Assembly: GCA_914767715.1 (NCBI GenBank)
Contig: OU612073.1
Span: forward strand, 18,974,001-19,038,000
Direction: 5' to 3'
DNA from: Membranipora membranacea
Taxonomy: Eukaryota > Bryozoa > Gymnolaemata > Cheilostomatida > Membraniporidae
DNA: 64,000 nt
Part shown: piece by piece, positions 37,173-49,804 of the stretch
Numbering within the stretch: the first letter of the stretch is position 1
Layout of the letters: each line of letters opens with the position of its first letter
Position numbers and translations under genes: made by a program
Notes under the pieces: generated by a model
Told to the model about the DNA's origin: nothing
What the model saw: only the letters and a program-made list of their open reading frames with translations
Databases searched by the model: none

Positions 37173-40100
37173 GATATGTGTAGATATTATGGAAATCAGG
37201 ATTTCTGAGTCTGATTATTTTTAGTAAAGTGACTACTACGAACGCCACTGTAATATTGATTTTAGCAGACAGGGTATTTGCCAAAGTATAAAAATTTGAT
37301 GTTGGTAATATTGTGCAGAATTGATAAACAAACAAACAAACGCCATAACCAAGAGATTGTTAGTATCTCAACAGTGAACAATGTATAAGTTGGTGACATA
37401 AAGGTGGGAGGAAAATTTTGTAGAAGTTACTCATGTTTACAATTGACATCAGTAAATCAGGCCCAACCAGAGCCAAATATCAGTATGCTGATCCCAGAAT
37501 TTGTAGCAGCTAGCCTACCTAGCCAGCCAGCTAGACAGCTAGCTACAAATTATATAGAAAATGGTGACCGGATGATGATTATTAGGGCAGCTTGGCATGT
37601 TACTTTATCTTATTATGAAAAGCAATCTCCTCCTTCGATGAAACTAACCATTTTGCTAAGATTGCTTTTCCGGAGAATATCGATAGTTCAGCAGCACTGA
37701 CTTATAACCTTAATTGGCTAACTAACACATGACAGAGAATGCTGACTGATCGAAATTTAACTTTTTGTTTGAAGCTAATTTGATTTGCGGAATCATGATC
37801 ATGATGTCATGGTGTCAGGTATATCAATCAATCAATATCAAATATTATTTTGACAGCGCCTTTAGACTCAACTTCTTACCTAAGAATCGAATTTCTCAAA
37901 AGGTGAAGAACCAAAGGGACCTTGTGTGCACCAAACCTGCCATAAATTAAACGATTGTAAATTTTCTAGAATGTGTGGGTTGATCACGGGACAATCTCAC
38001 AGGTTATTTCCCCTGCAGAAAGCGGACGCAGAAGAGCAGAGGATGCAATGGGTATAAAGCAACACAAAAAAGGAGCTATAATCATAAAAAGGCCATATAA
38101 TACTAGATCGCTTGAGATTGTATATGATAAGTGCCTCCACTGCTGACTTGGACTCTTAGTTGACGGGAGATTTCAAAATCAAAAATCAATCTATTTTAAT
38201 TCTTTCGAATTCCAGTGAACTTGTCAGCATCTTGAGAACCCACGCAGTCGTATAACTTCTTGAGCTCTTTGAAGTGATATACGGTAACCCTGCACTTGTA
38301 ATTTCTGCTTTATCCTCTCCCTTTTGTTGCTCATATTGTATCACAGATTTGAAGTATCATGTTTCAGAGTTCAAATATCAGGAGAAATGATAACGGTTAA
38401 TGATAATGATTTTTCTTCCACCTTGAATCGCTCCCAAGGGTCCAGATTCAAAGGATGAAACGAGATGTTTCATTACAACAAATACATACAGACTTATCAT
38501 AAATAAAATATATATATGTGCATGCTTTATTTAGTTTCTTGTATAGTGTATTGGCTATGGGAAGGCAGTCTCAAATGCTTATGACCAACATCTAAGATAT
38601 TGTTCTGATAACATGTTAACTCTGTCTGGATTGTTGTCCCGGTGCATTCAGCTCTTGTAGCCCCTTAGCGTCAGATATTACCTTAGAACTGGTAGATCGG
38701 TAGATTGGGTAGGATGATTGACAACAATTCAGTGTGGTGTTAGTAAGGAACAAAGCAGGTCAGAACGGCCAGTCAACTATTAAATTAGTCGTAGCCTTCC
38801 AATATTCATGCCGCTAGAGACCAAAAGGACCACCTCTCCTGTCAGAGTAGCCAAATGATTGAGGAGTAAGATGCTCCAATAGAGCTTAAATGATGTACTA
38901 CGACAGCAGCCCTGATGAACTCCCTGTAAAGACGGCAGCCTATCAGGCTAAGAAAGAGGATATCACAATATAGAACAGCGTGTCACACCGCCCAGAACAG
39001 CCTCTCCAACACCCACCAAGCTACTACTTTAGAATTTGCTAGAACTTTTTTACCACTTTCTTTCAGCAGTCTAAAGTCAATAAAATGTGTTAATGTATTT
39101 GTAGTAGTGTTTTTTTTGTGAACTTTTTGTGAAATGTGTGTTAGTGCAAGGAGTTAGAGACTCCAACTATGAATTCGTCCTTACTATTCAATGTATTTTT
39201 CCACTGCCTACCACCAACTACAATAATTTCAAAGTGTGTCAAAGTATTTCTATTCTTTGGAGTAATCCTCTCTTGATGGATATAATTATGGGCACATATC
39301 CAATTAAAAAACTTCAACAATTAAATATGAAGACAGTTGATGCATTACCTAATAGATATTAATTTTTTAATGCATTTAATGCACTATAGTTGCAAGATTC
39401 AGAATTATAAATTACTTAGAAGTAGCAAAATCGATATTTTACTGGCACAGCATGCCAAAGTGACCTAGTGACTGGACTAGCGCTTTCGACAAACTGAGAT
39501 AATGTGCGTTCTGTGTCGCAATTGTATATATGATACAATGGGAAATTTTCTTTTGAATGGCCTCTTTTAGCCATTTGCCATTCATCCTAGCCAGGTCCTT
39601 GCGAAACAGGACACTGTTCGATAAAAGAGTAGCCGGAAATCCGGCGGACAAGGGTATAGGGTGTGGCTTGAGTACCATGGGTCCCAGAACCTGTACTCTA
39701 GAGGGTCTAATCCTTTCTGAAATGAAAACTTGTGGCGCTTACGTTTTGCTTTCACTAGTAACTATTTTGTGCAGCTGGGCCAGTAATTCTTTTATCAGAA
39801 TACAGATCATTGTAAATAGTTGCAAGTGTGTGCACCATAGTCCCATTATGCTATTTTCTTACAAATAAAAATCAGCGTTTACCTTTTGCGGCCTCCTCCT
39901 GCTAATGGTGATTTCATCAAAGGTACAAAACCTATTTTGTTCGATCTCAAAAAGCATGCAAATACCATGCTACTCTGTTCCCGATATAGGCCAGTTGTTG
40001 TATTTCTCTTGGCGAAGTTTATGTCATAAGCAGTGTAAAAAATAGAATGATGAGTGAGAAAATTATTACCAGAAATAGCGATTGCATTGATTTCAAATAA

Positions 40101-43100
40101 ACTGAAAGGAAATTTTGTTCTCGCTGACAGACAACTCCTCACAATGCCTGTGATCCTAATGCTCTTTTGTTCCTGATGCAGCAACTCAAAGCACTGATTT
40201 TCATCAAACTCAGAGGCATCTGGGGATTTTTGTTGATTTATGGCATTTGGGATATTAATTGGTCTAAATGTTTGTGAGGTCAAAAATCTTCCATTGCTTG
40301 GAGTTTTGCAACATATATCAAAACCTAGATTAATATATTGCGACAGTGGGTGCAACTGGCCCCTTGATCACCTGTTTGTTAACAATTGTTTTTAAAGCAC
40401 CAACTATAATGATAAGGCCTTCTGGGTCATGAATTCATAAAGCGATCAGTGGATTGGAGATAACGTGTAAGGCCATTGAGAGGTTTTACATCCATTTATA
40501 GGCGACTTGTTCTGATCAGCAGACTTATTGTATACGCACAAGATAAAGCATTCTATATCAATAAGTAAAAAAAGTTCTTTTATTAATTTATCGCCAGAAT
40601 GTATTTCATGTATCTGTGATGGAAGTGATATAAGATGTGGATGGCCTCATTACTTCTTACGAGTTGATATCTGTTATGGTAATTAATAATTTCTTGCTCT
40701 TTGCCTGCAAAAAATACACAAATTAAGTCAAATTACTGATCTATGTCGAAATTCACTGAGGGCTAGAAGTGTAGGAATGAGATGCCCATAAATACACAGA
40801 GGTGGCTTCTTGCTGCTTGGGTTGGCAATGAGGAGATGGTACTAAAAAAATTCCTGAACTGGTGTTTGACTCATGATATCTAGCTGAGGACCTATGTGTG
40901 TCGTGTTTTTGATGAGTGAAACGCGCTGACATCCGTTTGCATCTTTCCTGTCATCAACATGATTTTACGGGAAAAAACCCGTTGAAGTCTGAAACAGAAA
41001 AGGCTCCTACATCTGTTTGGTTTACCCTCACGACGTAAAGATATTTTTAGATGACAGAATATTTTAATGTCAATTGTGAGTTATGAATGTTCTGGCTACA
41101 TCTTCCTGAGGAATTAACTAGAGCTTATCGTAGGCACTGCATCATAACTTGAGATTAATGGACTGAAAATCAGTTTAACAGCCACTTTCAGATGGCGTGG
41201 GCAGGGTTTAAATGAGCTTTTAGAGGAGGATGTGGTGGTAGTTCTGGCTTGATCTAAGATTGAATGATAAGATCAAGGACCCCATTATAATTTGAATGAC
41301 TGCTCCTTGGCATCAGTGAATATAAATGCAGCCAGATATAAGCCCTGAATGTGTATTTCCAATGACATTTCCATCAAAATTAAATTTTTTAAGTGAAGCT
41401 ATGAAGATTTATCGCTACTGCAAAATCACAAACATAAATAATCAGCCATACACAAACTAACAGGTGCTCTGTGAATGATTTCACCCCTATAAAAAATATA
41501 TGATTTATAACTTCACACCAATTCAAATAAAAATGATCAAACAGCGTTGCTCATACCAAGTTGATGAATTAGCAAAAAATTAAATATTTGTTATTGCTTT
41601 TCAAATAGAAAAATTATAAAAAATTTAAGACTGCTAGACCAAAGAGTCCCATTGAGCTTACTAACAGCCCTTTTCAAATACTCTTCTCTGCCAGTAATGT
41701 TTAACCAGAATTACGATTTTCCTTTTCTTTTAAATCATTGACGTTGAATGGTGAACAGTCAAATAAGTGATCATATTGAGGTCCAGAAACCTAGTAATAA
41801 TATGTCATGCTTTGCATCTTTTGGTTTATCAGTATTGTGGCTACGTCATGTATAACTGATCAACAAGTGTGTACCTGGGTCTTCATTTATATGAGTAATA
41901 GTTTTTTACAGTGTTCATCAAATTATGGTTGTCAGCACCTACAAAAATAGTAGTATAATAAGTGGCCTAATTGTAAAAAAGCAGATGATATCATATAACT
42001 TCAAGCTATGCTATGCAAGATTGCATGCAATGGTTAACATGAGCATCGGGCTATTGAGGTCAATATTGTGCTAACTTAAAACTCCCTTGGCTAACAGGTG
42101 AGATTGCTGACTTCTTACCACTATTGTCAGCACCCATGAGCTGGTACGCTGTGAGAGTATAGATTTTTTGGCCTCATCTTGCTTTGAAACTACAATCATG
42201 GAATTTCATAATTCCAATGATGGATCGATATAAGGATATTCCTTATGAACTGGTACACATGTGACCCATCACGTCCAACGTCCACTCTTCAGCTTTCCAT
42301 AGGTAACATGTTTTGACGGCAAACTCCAGCTGTCTTTCACATCAGATTTCCTGAGGGGGTGTTGCATTTCATGATCTGAGGTTCACACAAATATGTGTGC
42401 TGAAGATGCAATGTTTTGATGTTTGAATTTATTGCTCAATTTACTGGCAGAATAGGTTAGAGGTCTCAATTAAATGTTGAATGAGATTTTAATCAATATT
42501 TGAGGCTATTGGCTGATTTTAAGAAAGACATAACCATAAATTTAGCTTTATTTAAGACCCTGGTGGTACATCATCATAGAAGTTTTTCTCACCGCCTCCG
42601 CCAGCTGTGCCTGAGTGGATATGAGGTATTCTTGCTTTGCACACATTCCTTTAGAGTTTGAGTTATTCAAAGGCTTGATTTGGCTAAGAAACCAATGAGA
42701 TTTTTATCTTTTCTGTTTCCAACGCAAGTTTTTTTTCACTCGTTAGTTCAGATGGGTCACATGTGGTCCAATGGAAAACTGTGAAAAAGAAAGTCAAATA
42801 CCTGGATGGGCAGCCATATTTAGACAATCTTTTTTGTACAGCATAGAGTCTAGTTGTAGTATCAAGAAAAAATATATCACCAAATTATATAAAGTTCATG
42901 ACCTTTCATGAGAGCTTTCACATGGTAAGTATACAAGTGTATCAAAGTCAGAGTGACAATATTAGCTACTTAGCAAGAAGCCAAAATTGATCTATGGATC
43001 GGAAAAAGTTATCTCTCACATGTTGATTAATTTCCCTAACAAACTCATTCGTCTGCATAAACTCCTGGCCTAAAATTTGTTTGTGGCTCATCATTTTTGC

Positions 43101-44467
43101 TGCCAAAGTTCGTGTTTCCCTTGCTTATAGTTTTTTTATGGGCGAAAGGAAATTGACTCAGTAATGTGTATAAGCGGAACATTATCACTGGGTTAATAGT
43201 CCCGCTTAATTTTTTATTGTAATAACTGTGGCCAAAGGAAGACACCCATTTGAATCTACTTGTATGTGTGCAATGGTCAGCCAGATAGATTTATCACAAG
43301 TAATATAAGTGCTATTAAGGGTTGTAAGGGGTGGTTTCAATTACAGTCATATCCGCTAGCTGCCCGCCCTCTTGCAGATAAAGTGTGGACAAACCCTGGA
43401 CAGACACTTTATCAATTCCACCAAACTTATCCGCAATTCGTCAAGTATTTATTTGCCTTGCTGAGGGCTGATGAATAGAAGATAAGTCCCTAGTTGACTG
43501 AGTTCCTACTCAAAGTTAGAGAGGCTCAAAAAATACCCAACACTTTTCAAATTATATTTGTATGACTATGTAAGATCAATAAACATTGACATCATATGTC
43601 AGGTTCTCTCTAACTTCACCAGAAAGAATATGATGCGACCTTGCCCCCCAAGGCCCAAACTGGGCGGAGCTTATTGAAACACGGAGAGATGCTGGTTAGT
43701 ATCTGGCTGAATGGTGGGCAAGCAGTGGATACCTATATGGGAGTTATCCTCTGTCTAATCAAAACCATCAACTGAGGTTTTTACAGAACATAAAACACAC
43801 TGTCTAGGTCGCCTCCTGCTAAATACAATGATGTTCTATCATCATCTTAGCCACAATTAAGAGTAAACGGACTCAGTGTCTGTGCTCATCAATGAGCACT
43901 GAATAGAAAATCTAAGAATAACACTCAAAGCGCTTTCTCTCTGGGCTATGCCTCAAACGACCAATGTCAGTAAACTCCAAACTTTAAAACTATCACTATA
44001 AGTCCCACTGTGGACAAATCATTCATGCAAAAGCATGTGTTATAGTTGATTGAATCTGATTTCTAACTATTTATAATGATTCATATTCACTTTGATGTCT
44101 GCATTCATAATTTTCACAATTTATTGCAATTTGTTGAAGGACACAAAGAGCCCTCATTAGTCCTCAGAAATGGACAAAAATACAATAATGATAGATATAA
44201 GATTTTAAAATCAGTATGAGATGTAGAAAACACACTCAAAGATGTGAAAGTATTAGCTGTATCTGTAAATGTGACAGTATGCAAAAGTGATTTTACTCTA
44301 TTAGGTCTTGAATAGCATATGCAATACCTAGATTATAATAATAAAAATAATAATAATATTCACATTATTTGCTATTCAGCGCTCATCTAATTAGCGCGCC
44401 CTTGTACAATGTAAGGGTGGGCAAGCTAGGCTATTGTTGAATCCTAACCACTCAACATAATGACTAC
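37173..44467. other. Long gene-poor stretch
   Basis: Over 7 kb I find no exon chain that I can support. The longest frame is 39879-40355 (-), 158 codons, with no signal peptide, domain or splice context. At 37498-37553 a palindromic AATTTGTAGC..GCTAGCTACAAATT hairpin occurs. The rest is AT-rich and featureless to the eye. Distant regulatory DNA for the GPCR or the peptide gene may lie here, but nothing shows it. Confidence 0.4.
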
Positions 44468-44832
44468 CTATTTATCTTCCAAAGGTTTTGGCACTTGGTG
44501 GTTGGGGAAATTGATTGGTATGTTAGCTGCACCTTTTGGGTTCGCCTTGCCGGCAGCTTCTTGTCTTTTACTGGCAGCTTTCTTTCTTGCTGCACTTATT
44601 TTCTCAGCAGCCTTAGCATGTCCTGCCTGACCTCCATCTGGCAAGTTATCTGGTCTCGCTGCCTACCAGTAATGAAAATAAAATTGAATTTCATTATTCT
44701 ATGTGAGTGATAAATAGAATCAAAGAACACAGTCCATTGTGCCTATCTTATCTTAAGGAAGGTTGTACGGGTAAATGTAAGCAATGAAATCCCATGTAAA
44801 TAGGACTATGTATATATAAATATATATACATG

Positions 44833-44865
<33 letters not shown>

Positions 44866-45197
44866 ATCAATATATCCAAAGTGTTACTTTGATTACATTC
44901 TAATCTGCCCTGAAAATGACGGATCATTGTTAGGGAATTATCTTTTAAATAGTAATATGATTAACCAGAGGGTCAAAAATCAAAAAAAATTGAGTAATTC
45001 CAGTGCAGTATCACGAATGTAAAATTATTTAGTAGTTGAGAGAGCAACTAACTGAGTTTAGTTCATTGAGTGCACTGCATTAAATCTTAAACAAGAGACA
45101 TAAACTTGTGGTTGATCGAAATATGTCTTACCTCAGCAACTGAGACCAAAGCCAGCAGGCAGAAGATAGCCATAGAAATAATCAGCACTTTATTCAT
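44468..45197 (-). CDS. Secreted lysine/alanine-rich peptide precursor, 86 residues
   Basis: Two minus-strand exons: 45197-45132 (22 codons, donor GTAAGA) and 44662-44468 (acceptor ACTGGTAG, ending TAG). Exon 1 is a clean signal peptide (MNKVLIISMAIFCLLALVSV, cleavage after VA or AE). The mature part is highly cationic and helix-prone (GHAKAAEKISAARKKAASKR), then QEAAGKANPKGAANIP and a Pro-rich end NHQVPKPLEDK; it has no cysteine. RKK and KR are possible prohormone-convertase sites. It could be an amphipathic antimicrobial peptide or a regulatory peptide precursor; the sequence alone cannot decide. The joined frame is exact and the gene lacks any domain known to me. The upstream side (45285-45300) has a CCTTTATAG TATA-like motif. 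Confidence 0.65.
44811..44873. repeat. TA microsatellite in peptide-gene intron
   Basis: An imperfect (TA)n tract of about 60 bases sits in the single intron of the peptide gene. Confidence 0.85.
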
Positions 45198-47555
45198 CTT
45201 GTCCTTCTACGATTGATCCTCTTATGTAAAACTGACTGAGCTATATGCTGACAGTTGATGTGGAGTACTGGTGACAGCCTTGATACAGTGCCCTTTATAG
45301 TTGAATACTTGCCAATTGTCACATGACGTACCAGGTAGCACCGCTACTAAGGAATAAATCATTGATCATGTGACTGTATCCATGAACTACTACATTATTT
45401 GAATTTATGACGTAGAAGCATACCACCTCATAATTTACGTCCATCAAGTATTGTCCTCAGATACGTTTGCAGTACTGTACATGGAACACATTTTATCTTT
45501 AGTAGCAAGAATTACCCTATCTTATAAAACAAAACTAAAGGCATAATCTGAAACCTGTAAAACGAATATAAATTCTCACTATTGTTGTTTTTGGTTGAAG
45601 TTTGCTCCAAATAATTATTGGTCACTCTGAACTTGTCTCCAGCTCGGTGTGAATTTGCATCCTCTTTGATTGACGAAAGGCAACTCCCATATAAGTCCTT
45701 ATATTGGAAAACCGAAGTGGTTGATAGAAACTACATAGCATAAGGCCATAGATATAAATCAGTTTTTAATCTATGCATAAGGCTCTCATTTGTTTGGTTA
45801 TGAATTCTGAATCATAGTGAAGTAGCTGATGCAAAATGAAAAGCCTTCAATAACGATTATATTATAACATTATAAACCAATGATATGCTTAGTGTTTTAA
45901 AGGGACCAAACATCCACAATAATTGCCTTACAAACACAAAAATTAAGAGATTTATAAAAGATCTGTTAAATAATGAAGTGCCACAGGAAACAAATCGGTG
46001 TTGTTTGGGGCGATTGAAAATGAATTGTCTGAGAATCCAGATTGGAGTCGTTCCAGCCACCAGGCACTATCAAAATAAATTAGTTTTATTAAAATATTTC
46101 TAAGCAATCAACATCTGAATGCATCGTATAGATTTATTGACTACAATAAAACATAGCATATAACAAGTTTTTTTTTGTATTGATACCATACTAATCAACA
46201 TATAAACCTTTTCAGTTTTCCCTGTTTTGAATTTGAATTTTGAAATGAAAACGTTCATTACAGAAACAGGCGACCCCGCTTCTCAATTCACTAATAAGCA
46301 GCATATAGGCCATTTGATATTGGTAAGTAAGTAAAATCATGAATAAATGTCCATGGGTCCTATCCCGAATAAGATTCTGAGTCATTGAACTACAGAATCA
46401 ATCTAATCTGTACCCAACACTTTATCAGGACAAGAGCATTTACCAAAAAACTGGTTAGAGACCACTGCGGTTATCAGGATATTTGTGTTGATTTCACACC
46501 CATAGGAGATCGACGTTCTTCTAAATGAAATAAATTAATTTAAGAACACCAGGATTCACAAATTATTTGGACACCAATCTCTGGCTAGTCCGTCTTGACA
46601 CATTCCCCTGCTGGTCTTTGCTATCAATCAGTCATGTTCTCCCAACAAAATGGTAACAGGTTGAAGAGAATGGACCACCCAGGATAATAATGATGATACC
46701 AGGTCCACATGTTGAATAACCATACTCATGCAGCAATCGCAGCCGCCAGACAGTGACTGTGGAAGAGCTAAATGTTATGGTATTGAAAGCATTTAAGAGT
46801 CACCTTCTAACCTCAGACATGACCAGTTGTACATCACTCAGATTTTTGCAGCAGTGAGATTTTTCATTACAACATGAACCCTTAGTCACTACCAGTGGCA
46901 CAGGATCTGAAACTAGGCACAACCATGCTAGTCAGACCCACTCAGGTTTGACATGGAATACCTATCTTCAGAGCTAAGCTGTGCCTCTCTCAAAAATATG
47001 CAATCATAGCGATGCGATGTTCAGATGACATCTAATGCTAATGTATTGTAAGGGAGTCGAGTTACTATCTCTTCAATACCAAGGGGTGAGATAAGCTATT
47101 TATAGACAGTATGCAGGGCTGGGGCCATTATTAAATGCGCATCTGCATTCACAAATTCCAACAGAGTAAAACTCTGTATTTGTATAAGGGTCGCGCAACC
47201 CACAAAATTTGTCCAGGGTGCACCCCTCCCAAGACCAGGGTACTCTGGCCGCCCTCTTGCCCCCTCCATGCTCACTTAATAACCGCCAAGCCATCAATAC
47301 CCCAACTCTCTTTCCACAAAAATAGTTGGCATTACTGAAAATTTGAATTTCATTACTCAGAAGGGGGTGATGCAAAATTTTTATGGTCACTCTAATAAGG
47401 AAATGCAACAACAACAAGAACTTTATCAGCCCATCTGTCAACTCCCTCCTAAGTTGATCGATGCTGAGAAAGAGATAATTCCTGCTATAAGGGCCATCAA
47501 ATATTCCCCTACAAAACATGATTATTTTAATCCTGCACAAAACACCGCATCAACC
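45198..47555. other. Spacer between peptide gene and secreted-protein gene
   Basis: No exon is supported. The minus-strand frame 47100-47540 (146 codons) and the plus-strand extension 47343-47555 upstream of the next gene's chosen start have neither signal peptide nor domain. Confidence 0.45.
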
Positions 47556-49240
47556 ATGAATGATTTAAAGACTTTCATCAGACTCCTTTACCTCTTGGTG
47601 GCAGTATTTGTATTGATAAAGCAAAGTGAATCGACATGCTACTTTGTGTCTTCTGCTAATTCTGATCTGAGCTTCTCAAGATCATTTAATGGCCAGGAAT
47701 GGACAGAGTACTTCAGTGCTGGCCAAAAGAAGCTCAAGCATATCCATACTATCTTACCGGGTTCTCAGTCAGCAGTGATTCAGTATAGAGGCTCTCCACC
47801 GATCATCCTTGACAGAACTACAGCATACGGGGCTGGACCTGGAGGGGCGGACATCCCCGGCTCTTGGCAGGATGGAGGTAATAGAATGAGATGGCTTGCT
47901 AAGGACAATAGTGTAAGATACAAAAGATACAGCAAAGATACAACAATCTGGATTGAAGAGATATATTTCAATCAACAGAACCAGCCTAAGTGGGGTATTG
48001 CATTTGCATTTCCTGGGTTTACTAAACCATCCAAGACCACACAACTTCAAGGAAGCTATGTTCCTAAAGATACTGGAAAAGCTGCTGTGCTGATGGATCG
48101 AGGCTATGGCGTACTGGTCTTATCTGATGATGAGCCAGAACCGGGCCTAAGAACATCTTTGCAGGACGTTCCGGATGGATACTGGTTTGATTTTCGTCAA
48201 ATTTCCTCTTATGAACCGATTCAGCAGTGTGCTGTAGACAAACTACCAACCTCAACACAGACCACAGAAACTCCGTCCGCTATAGCCAGGAAGAGTGGAG
48301 ATTTGCGACTTTGGAAACGCGCAGACAAGAAGAAGGGGAGCGAAAAGAAAAATAAGGATGACGAGGGGCACTGTTCAGCTTCTTATGAATGCTCCTACAG
48401 AGAAGACACAAGCATCACACCAGCAAGAGAAGTTCTAGTAACTGGCCAGGAGGCACCGCATCGTATCGTCCCCATGCCTACTGACTTACCAGAAGGGATG
48501 TATTGGGCACAGCATGCGATTGCAAGACTTCAGCCATCACACATAGCAAGAGCTAGAGATTCAAACTCACCTCTACGACTTACAGAGTTTCCTGTTGGAA
48601 ATGAGAGACAAGGAATCAGAATTGACTATGAAAGAACCATAACCGTTGACAATCAGAGGTAGGCAATATATACTGACATCCTTATGCTCAATAACTATTG
48701 AAACAGTCCGTCTGCCCGCCCGCCCATCCGCCCGTCCGCTCAACCACCAACCCAACTGCCCCAATTTACTAAAAATTTCCAGGCCTTGAACCTGCATTTG
48801 TTTTATTCAAGTCAAGATGTCACTGATAGTCTATTGCAACGGATGCGTGAATACATATATTAATAATCTTGACATTTTGTGAGGCAGTCTTGAGGCTTTA
48901 TAAGGCAGTCAAGATCCCTAGTGCATGAAACCAGAGCAGATCACAAACAATAATAAGAAGTAGATAGATTAAATACACCCTAGTCCTGGTTTTCATAGGT
49001 CTTAGGTTATGTACCTTACAACAGTTGCCTTCTTGTGACAGGTATATGCAGTTTTTGGCTCAGGTCCAGGGAAGGAGACACACCACTGTATCCCAGGTTC
49101 ATGTACCTGAGAACTTTGACAGCCTGGGACCTATCAGAGATGTGAGACGTGCAATGGTGACTAGCCTGGCCCGAAGGCTGATCCTCACACTGCAAACCCG
49201 AAGTATTCCGCTTGGTAAAGGCAGATGGACACATGGTTAG
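47556..49240 (+). CDS. Secreted protein of unknown family, 433 residues
   Basis: Exon 1 is 47556-48658 (donor AG|GTAGGC, phase 2) and exon 2 is 49042-49240 (acceptor TGTGACAG, ending TAG); AATAAA is at 49305-49310. The frame is open upstream to 47343, but I chose the ATG at 47556 because it opens a textbook signal peptide (FIRLLYLLVAVFVLIKQSES) followed by TCYF. Residues 27-230 are a globular, aromatic-rich region (FNGQEWTEYF, SWQDGGNRMRW, PKWGIAFAFPGF, GYWFDFRQISSYEP). A charged KR/E-rich linker (KKKGSEKKNKDDEGH) follows, then a second region containing GMYWAQHAIARLQPS and a basic C-terminal end. Only a few Cys occur. I do not recognise the fold. It may be extracellular matrix or a secreted factor. 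Confidence 0.7.
48707..48740 (+). repeat. C-rich (CCGCCCGT)n run
   Basis: A short degenerate tandem run of CCGCCCGC, CCATCCGC and CCGTCCGC lies in the intron of the 433-residue protein gene. Confidence 0.7.
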
Positions 49241-49804
49241 CGCTACAACCATCATCTAAAAGAAACATGTCTTGTAGCTTATTCCAAAGATGTTCAAGTT
49301 GCAAAATAAAACAATATGTCACATAATTCAACAGGGATCCTTTTTATTCATGCTATAGAGAATTCTTCAATAGATGTATTGCTGTGACCTCTGTTAAATC
49401 CCCATCTTTCGGAACTTTTTCATTAGGCCTATCTTTTTTTCCTGAAACCATCATCCCTGACCAATAGTGGGAATTGTCTTACTTGATTTCACATCGGCGT
49501 GTTCAGATATGAATCCTTATGACATCTCAAGTGTGACACTCTTTAAGATAACAGTACTATGATTGACAGCTGTGTGCAAACACCAGGGACCAGATCATAC
49601 CTAACTCACCGTATTAGAATAGTCCCTCTCCTTATCTAAATTACCAGATGACTTAACTGATGATACCACTTGAGATTTAAGGTTAAGGCATGAAGCAACA
49701 ATCTCGCGGTTGTCATTGAGCGGTGTCATTCGGAACAGAGACTTTGTTAGCGATACGACGGGTAAGTCATAATTCAAGAAGAAAAACCACAACACTACTC
49801 AGCC
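49241..49804. promoter_or_regulatory. Esterase 2 upstream region, shared with esterase 3
   Basis: From about 49615 to the ATG the sequence resembles that before esterase 3 (59805-60211): TCCCT.TCCTTATCTAAA, then CAGATGACTTAACTGA, GCGATACG.CG.GTAAGTCATAA and CAACACTAC..AGCCATGCTCAG. The conserved blocks probably contain the core promoter and 5' UTR. No TATA box is obvious. Confidence 0.5.

Noticed and set aside
39879-40355. 158-codon minus-strand open frame
   Set aside because: No signal peptide, domain, repeat or splice context; it lies in a gene-poor AT-rich stretch where one frame of this length over 9 kb is not surprising.
47100-47540. 146-codon minus-strand open frame
   Set aside because: It partly opposes the 5' flank of the secreted-protein gene, has no recognisable features, and its composition looks like reverse-complement noise.
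47343-47555. Upstream extension of the 433-residue protein frame
   Set aside because: Starting at 47343 would bury the clear signal peptide that begins at 47556 in the middle of the protein.
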